Positions 13,630 through 21,454 of a DNA stretch of 21,563 bases are shown piece after piece. The DNA lies in the IMG/VR virus record IMGVR_UViG_3300020159_000830, positions 1-21,563 of that record. One strand, given 5' to 3'. Both the position numbers and the translations under genes were made by a program. This DNA is from a virus. The notes beneath the pieces are model-generated. The model saw only the letters and a list, made by a program, of their open reading frames with translations, was not told where the DNA came from and ran no database searches. Numbering within the stretch: the stretch's first letter is position 1; every line of letters begins with the position of its first letter.

Positions 13630-16600
13630 ATGCCATTAAATATATTTTTAAGATCTGGAAAAGCTGGTCCTTCTAGTCAAGTATATAATGCTCCGGCTTC
13701 ATTCGTTGTTCCAGTTGGCGTATACTCAGTAAATCTATCAGGTCAAGGCGGCAAAGGCAATGCTGGTAATCCTGGTAATCCAGGCGTAGCAGGTAACCCA
13801 GGCAATCCAGGAACAAATGGTGCAGCAGGTACCGGTGGAACAGCTGGTGCTGCTGGTAACCCTGGCACTGCAGGTGGTATAGGCAACTCAGGTAATAACG
13901 GTGCTGCTGGTACAGGCGGTGCAGCTGGATTAGCTGGTAACGCTGGCGCACAAGGTAATACAGGTAATCCAGGAACAAACGGAGCGGCTGGTACAGGTGG
14001 AGCCGGTGGCGCTGCAGGTACTTCTGGTAACCCTGGATCAGCTGGCAACCCGGGGACTAATGGGGCTGGAGGTACCGGGGGAGCAGGCGGTGCAGCTGGT
14101 AACGCTGGTAACCCTGGAGCAACAGGTAACACTGGTAATAACGGCGCAGGTGGCCCTGGTGGTACCGGTGGCGTTGCTGGTAACGCTGGCAACCCTGGTA
14201 CAGCCGGTAACCCGGGTAATAACGGCGCTGGTGGTCCCGGTGGTACTGCTGGTGCGGCGGGTACCTCAGGCGCAATAGGCAACTCAGGAAATCCAGGGAA
14301 TAACGGTGCAGGGGGACCTGGCGGTGCTGGCGGCGCCGCGGGCAATTCAGGCGCAATAGGCAACTCAGGAAACCCTGGTACTAATGGTGCAGGTGGACCT
14401 GGCGGTGCCGGTGGTACCGCAGGCAATTCAGGTGCAATTGGAAACGCCGGTAACCCTGGCAATAATGGTGCAGGTGGCCCTGGTGGTGCTCGTGGTCTTG
14501 CTGGTAACTCAGGAGCAATTGGTAACTCAGGTAATCCAGGGAATAACGGAGCTGGTGGCCCTGGCGGGGCTCGTGGTCTTGCTGGTAACACTGGTGCGAT
14601 TGGTAACTCTGGTAACCCGGGTAATAACGGAGCTGGTGGTGCAGGGGGCCCGCGAGGAAACGCTGGTAACTCAGGAGCAATTGGTAACTCAGGTAATCCT
14701 GGTAATAACGGTGCAGCAGGTAATGCTGGTGCAGCCGGTACAGCGGGTACAGGGGGTGGCGGTGCGCCTGCAGTGGCAAGAAATGGACCTGCGCCTGGTG
14801 GTAGCGCCGGTTCTCCAGGGGGATCCAGCGGGATGCCTGGATGCTATTGTACTTATGGTTGTGGCGGCGGCGGCGGCGCGCCTGGAGGTGGTGCTGGTGG
14901 CCGTGGTGGTTTCAGCAACGGGAGCTTCTGTCTCTCGGCTCATGGAGGCGGCGGAGGCGGCGGTGGCGGCGGAGGTAATTTTGGTGGCGCAGGTGGCCCA
15001 GGTACCGCTGGTGCAGCTGGTAGCGCTGGTAATACAGGGGCATCAGGTACAGGAGCTACATCTGGCTCAGCTGGTAGCCCTGGTACAGCCGGTGCAGCTG
15101 GTAACCCTGGTACTACTGGTGCCGCGGGAACTGGTGCAACCTCAGGAGCAGCTGGAAATCCTGGAACATCTGGTGCAGCTGGTAACCCTGGTACTACTGG
15201 TGCCGCGGGAACTGGTGCAACCTCAGGAGCAGCTGGAAATCCTGGAACATCTGGTGCTGCAGGTACAGCAGGCACTACAGGCGCTGCTGGTACTGGCGCA
15301 ACCTCAGGAGCAGCTGGAAATCCCGGAACATCTGGAGCAGCAGGTACAGCAGGTACAACAGGAGCTGCTGGTACAGGTGCAACTGCAGGAGGCGCTGCTC
15401 CAACATGCTGGGTAGGTAAAGCCGGCACTAACGGAACTGCAGGTACCACAGGAGCTGCTGGTACAGGTGCAACTGCAGGTGGGGCTGCTCCAACATGCTG
15501 GGCAGGTCGTTTGGGTACAAATGGCACCGCAGGTGCTGCAGGTACAGCCGGGACTGGCGCGACAGCGGGTTCACCAGGTAACCCTGGAACTGCAGGTGCA
15601 AACGGTACAACAGGCGCCGCAGGTAACCCCGGAACAGGAGCAACAGCAGGCTCTGCGGGTAATCCTGGTACCGCGGGTGCAGCGGGTACAACAGGCGCCG
15701 CAGGAACAGCAGGTACAGGTGCAACAGCTGGCTCCCCGGGTAATCCAGGTGGCGCTGGCGCAGCAGGTACTGCAGGTACTACAGGTGCTGCAGGAACAGG
15801 TCGGACTCTTGGTGGTGCTGGTAACCCTGGTGGTGCTGGAGCGGCAGGTAATACAGGTATCGCAGGTAGTGCAGGGACAGGTGCTACACCAGGTGGAGCT
15901 GGTAACCCCGGGGGAGCTGGAGCTGCAGGTACTGCAGGAACAGGTGCAGCAAACGGCACAGCTGGTGCTGCAGGTACAACAGGAAATGTTTCCGCATTTG
16001 GAAGTCTATTAACATTCCCAGGCGGTGCAGGTGGTAACGCAGGCGCTGGCGGTAATGCAACAAACGGGGTAGGGGGATCCGCCGGAAACTCAGGAACAAT
16101 AGGAAACTCAGGCAACCCTGGTAATAACGGAGCTGCTGGTACAGGCGGTGCAGGCGGCGCTGCCGGTAATCCAGGTACTGCAGGAGGATCTGGCAACCCA
16201 GGGAACAATGGCGTCGGTGGAGCTGGCGGCCCAGGAGGCGCTGCAGGCACTTCAGGTAATCCTGGTGCAATTGGTAACTCTGGAACCAATGGCGCAGCAG
16301 GTACTGGAGGTGCAGGTGGTACAGCTGGTAACCCTGGTAATGCAGGCGGAACAGGTAATGCCGGTACTAATGGTGCTGCTGGTACAGGCGGCGCAGGCGG
16401 CTTAGCTGGAACAACAGGTGGTATAGGCGGTACAGGTAACCCAGGCAATAATGGTGCTGCGGGTACAGCGGGAACTGCAGGGATTGCAGGTAATGCTGGT
16501 ACAGTTGGCGGAGCAGGTAACCCTGGTACTAATGGTGCAGGGGGGCCAGGGGGCGCTGCGGGTGTAGCAGGTAACCCTGGTACAGCTGGGGGTGCAGGAA

Positions 16601-18297
16601 ACCCCGGTACTAACGGTGCAGGCGGTGCAGGAGGCACGGCAGGAGCGGCAGGTAATGCTGGCGGTATTGGTGGGTCAGGCAACCCTGGTACAAACGGCGC
16701 CGGTGGAGCAGGAGGCACGGCAGGCGCAGCTGGCAACGCTGGCGGTATTGGTGGGTCAGGCAACCCTGGTACAAACGGCGCCGGTGGAGCAGGAGGCACG
16801 GCAGGTGCAGCTGGCAACGCTGGCGCAATTGGTAACTCTGGTAATCCTGGTACTAACGGTGCAGGTGGTGCAGGGGGTACTGCAGGCGCTGCTGGTAACT
16901 CAGGTGCTACAGGTAACTCTGGTAACCCTGGTACGAATGGGTCCGGTGGTGCAGGCGGTACTGCTGGTGCAGCTGGTAATGCTGGGAACCCTGGCTCAGC
17001 TGGTAACCCAGGAGGCGGTGGCGGTGGCGGTGGTGGTTCTGGCGGTACAGGGTATACAGTTAAACAAGGAGGCGGCGGAATAGGAGGTGCCGGTGTCGCT
17101 GGAAGTGCAGGGAGCATGCCATCTGGAAATGGTACTGGTGGTGCAGGAGGTACCGGGGGGCTTACGACCGCGGGAGCAGGTGGCACGGGTAACGCTGGTA
17201 CACCTGGTAGTGCTGGAGGCGGTGGTTCTGCTGGAACGGGCGCAACAGCAGGGGGAGGCGGAAGCCCAGGTGGTGCAGGTGCTAACGGCAACGCTGGTAA
17301 TACTGGCGCATCTGGCACTGGAGCTACAGCTGGCGGCGCAGGGAGCCCTGGGACAGCTGGTGCCAATGGTAACCCTGGTAACACAGGTGCAGCGGGTACT
17401 GGTGCAACCTCAGGTGGCGCAGGGAGCCCTGGGACAGCTGGTGCCAATGGTAACCCTGGTAACACAGGTGCTGCAGGTACAGGTGCAACATCTGGTGGGG
17501 CAGGTAGCCCTGGCGGAGCCGGCGCTAATGGCAATCCAGGAAATACAGGAGCTGCGGGTACAGGGGCAACACCAGGCGGCGCTGGAAGCCCAGGAACAGC
17601 TGGCGCTGCAGGAACAACAGGTACAACAGGAGCTGCAGGCACAGGTCGTACTCTCGGTAATCCTGGTACTCCCGGAACAGCGGGAGCCGCAGGTACAACA
17701 GGAACAACAGGTGCTGCAGGAACAGGTCGCACTCTTGGTGGAGCTGGAAACCCAGGCACATCAGGCGTAGCAGGAACAACTGGTAATACAGGCGCTGCAG
17801 GTACAGGAAAAACCTCTGGCTCAGCTGGTAACCCTGGTGGTGCTGGCGCAGCTGGTAATACAGGAACAACTGGAACATCTGGATCAGGCGCTAACCCAGG
17901 CGCTGCTGGTAATCCAGGTACTGCAGGCGCGGCAGGTAATACAGGCGCAGCTGGTACTGCAGGCACAGGAGCAACAGCCGGTAGTGCTGGAAGCCCTGGA
18001 ACAGCAGGCGCAAATGGTACTGTTGGTACCGCAGGCGCTGCAGGTACAGGAGCAACAGCTGGTTCACCAGGCAATCCAGGTACAGCAGGTGTAGCTGGCA
18101 ACCCGGGTACATCAGGATCAGCGGGTACAGGCGCAACTAGCGGGACAGCTGGTACTTCAAACCCTGGAACTTCAGGTAATGCTGGATCAACTGCTTCTAC
18201 TACAAATGGTACATCTATCAAAGTTTACCCGTATCAAATAGTTAATATAACTGTTGGTACTGGCGGGGCAAATGGAGCAGTAACAGTTACGTGGTGA
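13630..18297 (+). CDS. Giant glycine-rich triplet-repeat fibre/adhesin (1555 aa)
   Basis: AGAGG lies upstream of the ATG. Residues about 22-36 ([20 protein letters not shown]) and the C-terminal 24 ([20 protein letters not shown], then AVTVTW) are the two end caps of glycine-rich phage tail domains. Between them almost everything is a Gly-X-Y-like triplet with a 27-residue higher period. Half A: repeats 41-372, a Cys/poly-Gly island (C405, C407, C411, C434, 11 Gly at 439-449), then a second repeat type to 785. A linker with [11 protein letters not shown] (787-797) leads to half B, in the same order: repeats, poly-Gly 1128-1136, second repeat type to about 1525. Two GAAPTCW motifs (C593, C623) break half A. 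Pro is often in GNPG or GSPG. Known T-even adhesins such as S16 gp38 use polyglycine-II helices, and collagen is the other option. It is probably a distal adhesin or fibre. Confidence 0.88.
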   Translation: MPLNIFLRSGKAGPSSQVYNAPASFVVPVGVYSVNLSGQGGKGNAGNPGNPGVAGNPGNPGTNGAAGTGGTAGAAGNPGTAGGIGNSGNNGAAGTGGAAGLAGNAGAQGNTGNPGTNGAAGTGGAGGAAGTSGNPGSAGNPGTNGAGGTGGAGGAAGNAGNPGATGNTGNNGAGGPGGTGGVAGNAGNPGTAGNPGNNGAGGPGGTAGAAGTSGAIGNSGNPGNNGAGGPGGAGGAAGNSGAIGNSGNPGTNGAGGPGGAGGTAGNSGAIGNAGNPGNNGAGGPGGARGLAGNSGAIGNSGNPGNNGAGGPGGARGLAGNTGAIGNSGNPGNNGAGGAGGPRGNAGNSGAIGNSGNPGNNGAAGNAGAAGTAGTGGGGAPAVARNGPAPGGSAGSPGGSSGMPGCYCTYGCGGGGGAPGGGAGGRGGFSNGSFCLSAHGGGGGGGGGGGNFGGAGGPGTAGAAGSAGNTGASGTGATSGSAGSPGTAGAAGNPGTTGAAGTGATSGAAGNPGTSGAAGNPGTTGAAGTGATSGAAGNPGTSGAAGTAGTTGAAGTGATSGAAGNPGTSGAAGTAGTTGAAGTGATAGGAAPTCWVGKAGTNGTAGTTGAAGTGATAGGAAPTCWAGRLGTNGTAGAAGTAGTGATAGSPGNPGTAGANGTTGAAGNPGTGATAGSAGNPGTAGAAGTTGAAGTAGTGATAGSPGNPGGAGAAGTAGTTGAAGTGRTLGGAGNPGGAGAAGNTGIAGSAGTGATPGGAGNPGGAGAAGTAGTGAANGTAGAAGTTGNVSAFGSLLTFPGGAGGNAGAGGNATNGVGGSAGNSGTIGNSGNPGNNGAAGTGGAGGAAGNPGTAGGSGNPGNNGVGGAGGPGGAAGTSGNPGAIGNSGTNGAAGTGGAGGTAGNPGNAGGTGNAGTNGAAGTGGAGGLAGTTGGIGGTGNPGNNGAAGTAGTAGIAGNAGTVGGAGNPGTNGAGGPGGAAGVAGNPGTAGGAGNPGTNGAGGAGGTAGAAGNAGGIGGSGNPGTNGAGGAGGTAGAAGNAGGIGGSGNPGTNGAGGAGGTAGAAGNAGAIGNSGNPGTNGAGGAGGTAGAAGNSGATGNSGNPGTNGSGGAGGTAGAAGNAGNPGSAGNPGGGGGGGGGSGGTGYTVKQGGGGIGGAGVAGSAGSMPSGNGTGGAGGTGGLTTAGAGGTGNAGTPGSAGGGGSAGTGATAGGGGSPGGAGANGNAGNTGASGTGATAGGAGSPGTAGANGNPGNTGAAGTGATSGGAGSPGTAGANGNPGNTGAAGTGATSGGAGSPGGAGANGNPGNTGAAGTGATPGGAGSPGTAGAAGTTGTTGAAGTGRTLGNPGTPGTAGAAGTTGTTGAAGTGRTLGGAGNPGTSGVAGTTGNTGAAGTGKTSGSAGNPGGAGAAGNTGTTGTSGSGANPGAAGNPGTAGAAGNTGAAGTAGTGATAGSAGSPGTAGANGTVGTAGAAGTGATAGSPGNPGTAGVAGNPGTSGSAGTGATSGTAGTSNPGTSGNAGSTASTTNGTSIKVYPYQIVNITVGTGGANGAVTVTW
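14269..14430 (+). repeat. 81-bp tandem repeat (27 residues), first repeat type
   Basis: Two adjacent copies start at 14269 and 14350, each encoding a variant of [19 protein letters not shown] plus eight small residues. They agree in amino-acid register but carry several synonymous changes. They are part of an array of about 12 such units. Confidence 0.8.
15091..15252 (+). repeat. Exact 81-bp tandem duplication, second repeat type
   Basis: 15091-15171 and 15172-15252 are identical over all 81 bases. Each copy encodes [20 protein letters not shown] plus seven residues. A third, diverged copy follows at 15253-15333. Exact identity here, against synonymous scatter elsewhere in the gene, marks a recent duplication. 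Confidence 0.9.
16660..16821 (+). repeat. 81-bp tandem duplication with one mismatch
   Basis: 16660-16740 and 16741-16821 differ at a single base (GGC versus GGT). Each encodes [19 protein letters not shown] plus eight residues. This is the same unit length as the duplications near 15091 and 17335. Confidence 0.9.
17335..17496 (+). repeat. 81-bp tandem duplication in half B
   Basis: The unit at 17335-17415 is followed at 17416-17496 by a copy that is identical for its first 50 or more bases and then diverges synonymously. It encodes [20 protein letters not shown] plus seven residues. Confidence 0.85.
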
Positions 18298-18303
18298 TAA
18301 ATA
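18296..18303 (+). promoter_or_regulatory. Possible variant late promoter (GATAAATA)
   Basis: One base off the TATAAATA late box. It overlaps the end of the glycine-rich giant and lies 28 bases before the first oxygenase gene, a position like that of the exact box at 12934. The same variant also occurs inside coding sequence at 18934-18941, so chance is possible. Confidence 0.3.
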
Positions 18304-18330
18304 CATTGTAAACGTGACAAGGAATATATT

Positions 18331-18942
18331 ATGAATTTGGAATTTTCAGAGCTTAAGCTTGATAACCCTGGTGTGATTAAAACAAGAATTCCTGTACGGG
18401 TTTTTGCCGAGCTCACAGCGGATTTGCAACAGCAAGTTGATTTAAAGCCTAATACTTACAATCATAATCTAGCAGGGCATATTGAGACAGAATTATCTTA
18501 TAAGCTTAACGAGTCTTTTAGACAATGTCTTGAATTAACATTTGATGAGTATAGAAAAAGATTTAACTTCTACCCTAATCATAGATATAGTATTGATAAT
18601 GACTCGTGGGTGAATTTTCAAAAGAAACATGAGTATAATCCTGTCCATTGGCATTACCAAGATATATCTTGGGTACTATGGGTAACTATACCTTATGATT
18701 TAGATGAGGAAATTTCAGCACCAAACGTTAAAGATTCTAATAGTAAGTTTGCCTCGAAATTTCAGTTTTTATATAATAAATTGGATGGCGGTATTGGAAT
18801 GCACTTGATAGATATTGATAAATCATATGAGGGTGTGCTTATAATGTTTCCATCTTATTTAAAGCACCAGGTATATCCATTTCAAACCTCTGATGAATAT
18901 AGGATTTCAATTGCTGGTAACATTAAAATCTTAGATAAATAA
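18331..18942 (+). CDS. 2OG-Fe(II) oxygenase, putative hydroxylase 1
   Basis: A 203-residue cytoplasmic protein with AAGGA before the ATG. The first half (LAGHIETELSY near 47-57, SWVNFQKKHEYNPVHWHYQD near 92-111) and the end (EGVLIMFPSYLKHQVYPF, DEYRISIAGNI) match the small putative 2OG-Fe(II) oxygenases frequent in marine T4-like phages. H106 and H108 with H179 are the likely iron ligands, and R191 the likely 2-oxoglutarate anchor. Such enzymes use O2 and 2-oxoglutarate to hydroxylate a substrate, here unknown. It is the first gene after the glycine-rich giant and the first of three oxygenases. The HxH pattern in place of the classical HxD is noted separately. Confidence 0.82.
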   Translation: MNLEFSELKLDNPGVIKTRIPVRVFAELTADLQQQVDLKPNTYNHNLAGHIETELSYKLNESFRQCLELTFDEYRKRFNFYPNHRYSIDNDSWVNFQKKHEYNPVHWHYQDISWVLWVTIPYDLDEEISAPNVKDSNSKFASKFQFLYNKLDGGIGMHLIDIDKSYEGVLIMFPSYLKHQVYPFQTSDEYRISIAGNIKILDK

Positions 18943-18945
18943 AAC

Positions 18946-18952
18946 AAGGAGA
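18946..18952 (+). promoter_or_regulatory. Strong ribosome binding site (AAGGAGA)
   Basis: A full Shine-Dalgarno sequence five bases before the ATG at 18958, the strongest ribosome site seen in the window. It predicts high translation of the 104-residue protein. Confidence 0.7.
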
Positions 18953-18957
18953 TAAAA

Positions 18958-19272
18958 ATGATCATTGGTATTAAGGACGTATATCTTTACAGCGGATTAA
19001 CACCTACAGGTGGTAACGATAGCGCTAGCGCTCTTCTATGGCTACAAGAAAATAATATTCAGTTTACACATCTGTGGTATGGTGACACTGCGCAGCATGC
19101 TAGTGTATTTGAAGCAATAAATACATGGGGTATTGGAACTTTTTCAGATTTTCCATTTGTTGTTTATGATGAAGTACATGATGACAATACTACAGTAAAA
19201 CAGGCTTTGAATGGTTTAAGCGAGATTCAAAATAGCAATCTAGTGGAACTATCAGCGCTTAGCGCAACTTAA
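18958..19272 (+). CDS. Small protein, possibly thioredoxin-fold without active Cys
   Basis: A 104-residue protein. The opening DVYLYSGLTPTGGNDSASAL, then LWLQENNIQFTHLWYGD, reads like beta-alpha-beta. The later FSDFPFVVYDEV looks like the cis-proline strand of glutaredoxin or thioredoxin folds. No Cys occurs at all, so it cannot be a normal disulfide reductase. Similar Cys-less small proteins sit beside oxygenase genes in related phages as far as I recall. The fold is a guess from pattern; the function is unknown. It has the strongest ribosome site in the window. Confidence 0.6.
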   Translation: MIIGIKDVYLYSGLTPTGGNDSASALLWLQENNIQFTHLWYGDTAQHASVFEAINTWGIGTFSDFPFVVYDEVHDDNTTVKQALNGLSEIQNSNLVELSALSAT

Positions 19273-19283
19273 TTGAACAGTGA

Positions 19284-19493
19284 GTGACAGATTCTGTTAA
19301 CACTCAAAGACTGCAATTGGTAATGAAATGCTATGACAAATTACCAAAGCATCTAAGAGAATGGGTTTCTGATCTGCACTTTAACCTTCATGACGATCAT
19401 ATTCTTAGAGGATCTGTTGACGTCGAAGGTTGTAAAACATTTATTGAGAATGGTGGGCAGCACCATTTAAAGGATGGAAACGGACAAAATTAA
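19284..19493 (+). CDS. Small hypothetical protein (69 aa)
   Basis: A GTG start at 19284 gives 69 residues; an ATG at 19323 would give 56. Neither has a clear ribosome site. The protein (KCYDKLPKHLREWVSDLHFN, then LHDDHILRGSVDVEG) seems to have one or two helices and is His/Asp-rich. No family recognised. Its stop overlaps the next start (TAATG), so it is probably translated together with the DUF6065-like protein. Confidence 0.6.
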   Translation: MTDSVNTQRLQLVMKCYDKLPKHLREWVSDLHFNLHDDHILRGSVDVEGCKTFIENGGQHHLKDGNGQN

Positions 19494-20209
19494 TGTTTTC
19501 TTGGTTTATGAAAAAACAACAGCAACAGCTGGAGTTTCTTTGCTTTGATGATGATCTAGGTAATATACCTGAACCGTATCCGGCGAGGAAACTAATCCCG
19601 GAATGGTATAAGGCCCTTCCAATGAAGCTTGGACTTGGTTTCGAGCAATCAACCCTTAAAAGATGCCCACCGTTCTTAGATGCTATGGTGACAGGATGGA
19701 TTATTCCTCTCGTTGCGGATGTCAGAATCAAATCTAATCACGACTGCAGCCACATAGAGTACGAGTCACAATATCCTAGAGCTATGATAGAAAATCATGG
19801 ACCTATGCAGATGACTTCGGATAAGTGCCCGGCACCTCATCTTCCTAAGCCTCCTGTAAAGTGGATGAATTGGTGGGCTATCAAATGCCCTCCAGGGTAC
19901 TCGCTTTTGTTTGTGCCACCTCTTAATAGACCAGATGATCGCTTCACATGCTTCTCCGGTATTGTCGATTCAGATGAATATTTTGAGTTTGTAAACTTTC
20001 CTTTTGTATGGAATGTTCCTAACTTCCATGGTATTATTCCTGCTGGTACTCCATTAATGCAGGTTATACCAATAAAGAGGGATACTCTTTTCAATAAACA
20101 CACCATTAGATCTTTTAAAGACAGTGACATAAAGGACCTGGTTTCTACACATCGTAAGAGACAGAGTCATGAGTCTCATTACAGGGACAATATTTGGAAG
20201 CGTAAATAA
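19493..20209 (+). CDS. DUF6065-like conserved protein
   Basis: A 238-residue protein. The conserved blocks YPARKLIPEWYKALP, CPPFLDAMVTGWIIPLVADV, WWAIKCPPGYSLLFVPPLNR, GIVDSDEYFEFVNFPFVWN and PAGTPLMQVIPIKR match, from memory, a family of unknown function found in phages and bacteria (DUF6065). The pattern of short strands and the closing PAGTPLMQVIPIKR suggest a cupin-like beta barrel, but no iron triad is obvious. It overlaps the 69-residue gene upstream and oxygenase 2 downstream (TAATG both times), so a shared role with the oxygenases is likely. The biochemical role is not known. Confidence 0.7.
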   Translation: MFSWFMKKQQQQLEFLCFDDDLGNIPEPYPARKLIPEWYKALPMKLGLGFEQSTLKRCPPFLDAMVTGWIIPLVADVRIKSNHDCSHIEYESQYPRAMIENHGPMQMTSDKCPAPHLPKPPVKWMNWWAIKCPPGYSLLFVPPLNRPDDRFTCFSGIVDSDEYFEFVNFPFVWNVPNFHGIIPAGTPLMQVIPIKRDTLFNKHTIRSFKDSDIKDLVSTHRKRQSHESHYRDNIWKRK

Positions 20210-20802
20210 TGAGCATGTATCAACTTACGCCCTCTCCTTCGATTGCAATACCGGTTATACCTTTTGCAACATGGACAGGTGGTTTTACGAACGATGAGAT
20301 CAATAAAATAATCAGTATTGGTGATCGCTTAGCCTTAAACAATGCTGTACTTGATGGTAATCAAATACAAACATCAATAAGAGATTCTAAAACTGGTTGG
20401 ATAAGCTTAACACCTGAGACAGAATTTTTATATGAGAAGCTCGGGTTTATAGCTAGACAATTGAACGGTCAGTTCTTTGATTTTGATATTTGGGGGTTCT
20501 CAGAAGATCTTCAGTATACCATATATGATAGTAGCAATGCCCATTATACATGGCATGTTGATCATGGTGTAAATGTTGGACCATCACCTAGAAAATTATC
20601 CCTAGTTCTACAATTATCAGAACCACATGAGTATGAAGGCGGGGATTTAGAAATCCTTACAAGCCCTGATCCAGTAAAGATAGATAAACAAAAAGGGTTA
20701 ATAGCAGCTTTCCCTTCATATGTACTACATAGAGTAACACCTGTTACTAGAGGTATAAGGAAAACTATAGTTGTGTGGTTAACAGGTCCTAGATTTAAGT
20801 GA
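20209..20802 (+). CDS. PKHD-type 2OG-Fe(II) hydroxylase 2
   Basis: A 197-residue protein with the clearest catalytic signature of the three oxygenases: H116-V-D118 (HYTWHVDHG), distal H174 (FPSYVLHRVTPV) and R184 (GIRKTIVVW). The RKLSLVLQLSEPHEYEGGDL block at 128-147 is diagnostic of the prolyl/PKHD hydroxylase superfamily (PiuC/P4H-like). It should hydroxylate a protein or small-molecule substrate using O2, 2-oxoglutarate and Fe(II). Collagen and EF-Tu prolyl hydroxylases belong to the same superfamily, which makes the fibre proteins upstream candidate substrates, by inference. The ATG at 20209 overlaps the previous stop; an ATG two codons later is an alternative start. Confidence 0.88.
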   Translation: MSMYQLTPSPSIAIPVIPFATWTGGFTNDEINKIISIGDRLALNNAVLDGNQIQTSIRDSKTGWISLTPETEFLYEKLGFIARQLNGQFFDFDIWGFSEDLQYTIYDSSNAHYTWHVDHGVNVGPSPRKLSLVLQLSEPHEYEGGDLEILTSPDPVKIDKQKGLIAAFPSYVLHRVTPVTRGIRKTIVVWLTGPRFK

Positions 20803-20809
20803 GATTAAT

Positions 20810-21454
20810 ATGACAGACGTTTTTGAGCAATGGCAGTACTTTGTATCACCAATTTACAGTTTGAAGAAGTTGGAATTTTTAGAAGATGCTCTTTCAGCCA
20901 CTAATGATTCTATTAAAGATTTCTTATCAAATAAGAATAATAAAGTAAACGAGATCTACCCTGTAATACACGCAGGTATTTTACATGACGAAAGAGTAGC
21001 ACCGCTCTTAGATTATGTTATTAATACCGCATGGAATATATTAGACGATCAAGGGTATAGAATGCAAGGCATGTCAACATACTTCAGTGAAGCATGGGCG
21101 CAATCTCATAGAAAATTTTCTGGTATGAGTCAACATGTGCACGGTGATTGTCAGTTATCCGCATTCTACTTTTTAGAATGTCCTAAAGATTGCCCTAGGT
21201 TTGAAATACATGACCCACGCCCAGGTAAGGTAATGATGAATCTCCCTGAGAAAAATTATGGTGAGATAACCAATGCAACAAATATAGTTAGCTTTACACC
21301 TGAAGCTGGTCAGATCATATTTACAAACTCATGGCTGCCTCATAGCTTTACTAGGAACGCATCCAAGGCTCCGTTTAAGTTCATTCATATGAATATATCA
21401 ACAAGACCTTATATTGGTGAGCCAGAATACCCTGATACAGCAGAAATTGTATGA
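20810..21454 (+). CDS. 2OG-Fe(II) oxygenase, putative hydroxylase 3
   Basis: A 214-residue protein starting seven bases after oxygenase 2. SEAWAQSHRKFSGMSQHVHG (93-112), then LSAFYFLECP, FEIHDPRPGK and FTPEAGQIIFTNSWLPHSFT (162-181) are the blocks of the putative 2OG-Fe(II) oxygenase family TIGR02466/PF13759. H109, H111 and H178 are likely iron ligands. The usual Arg near the end is Lys (K190 in APFKFIHMNIS), so 2-oxoglutarate binding may differ. Substrate unknown. Its stop overlaps the next gene (ATGA). Confidence 0.83.
   Translation: MTDVFEQWQYFVSPIYSLKKLEFLEDALSATNDSIKDFLSNKNNKVNEIYPVIHAGILHDERVAPLLDYVINTAWNILDDQGYRMQGMSTYFSEAWAQSHRKFSGMSQHVHGDCQLSAFYFLECPKDCPRFEIHDPRPGKVMMNLPEKNYGEITNATNIVSFTPEAGQIIFTNSWLPHSFTRNASKAPFKFIHMNISTRPYIGEPEYPDTAEIV

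Noticed and set aside
13743-14591. A 282-residue minus-strand open frame within the same gene
   Set aside because: Same cause: a reverse reading of the Gly/Ala-rich repeat, producing Pro/Ala-rich sequence without domain features.
14384-15415. A 343-residue open frame in another plus-strand frame
   Set aside because: An out-of-frame reading of the repeat (Val, Leu, Gln-rich). The real frame runs unbroken with conserved ends.
14940-18221. A 1093-residue open frame on the minus strand, rich in Pro, Ala and Val
   Set aside because: It is the mirror of Gly and Ala codons (GGN, GCN) of the glycine-rich gene, which leave few stops on the other strand. It has no ribosome site, promoter or recognisable fold, and the forward frame has clear end caps.
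18934-18941. GATAAATA late-promoter variant before the 104-residue gene
   Set aside because: It spans the last codons and stop of oxygenase 1 (Asp-Lys-stop), and would leave almost no leader before the strong ribosome site, so chance is the simpler reading.
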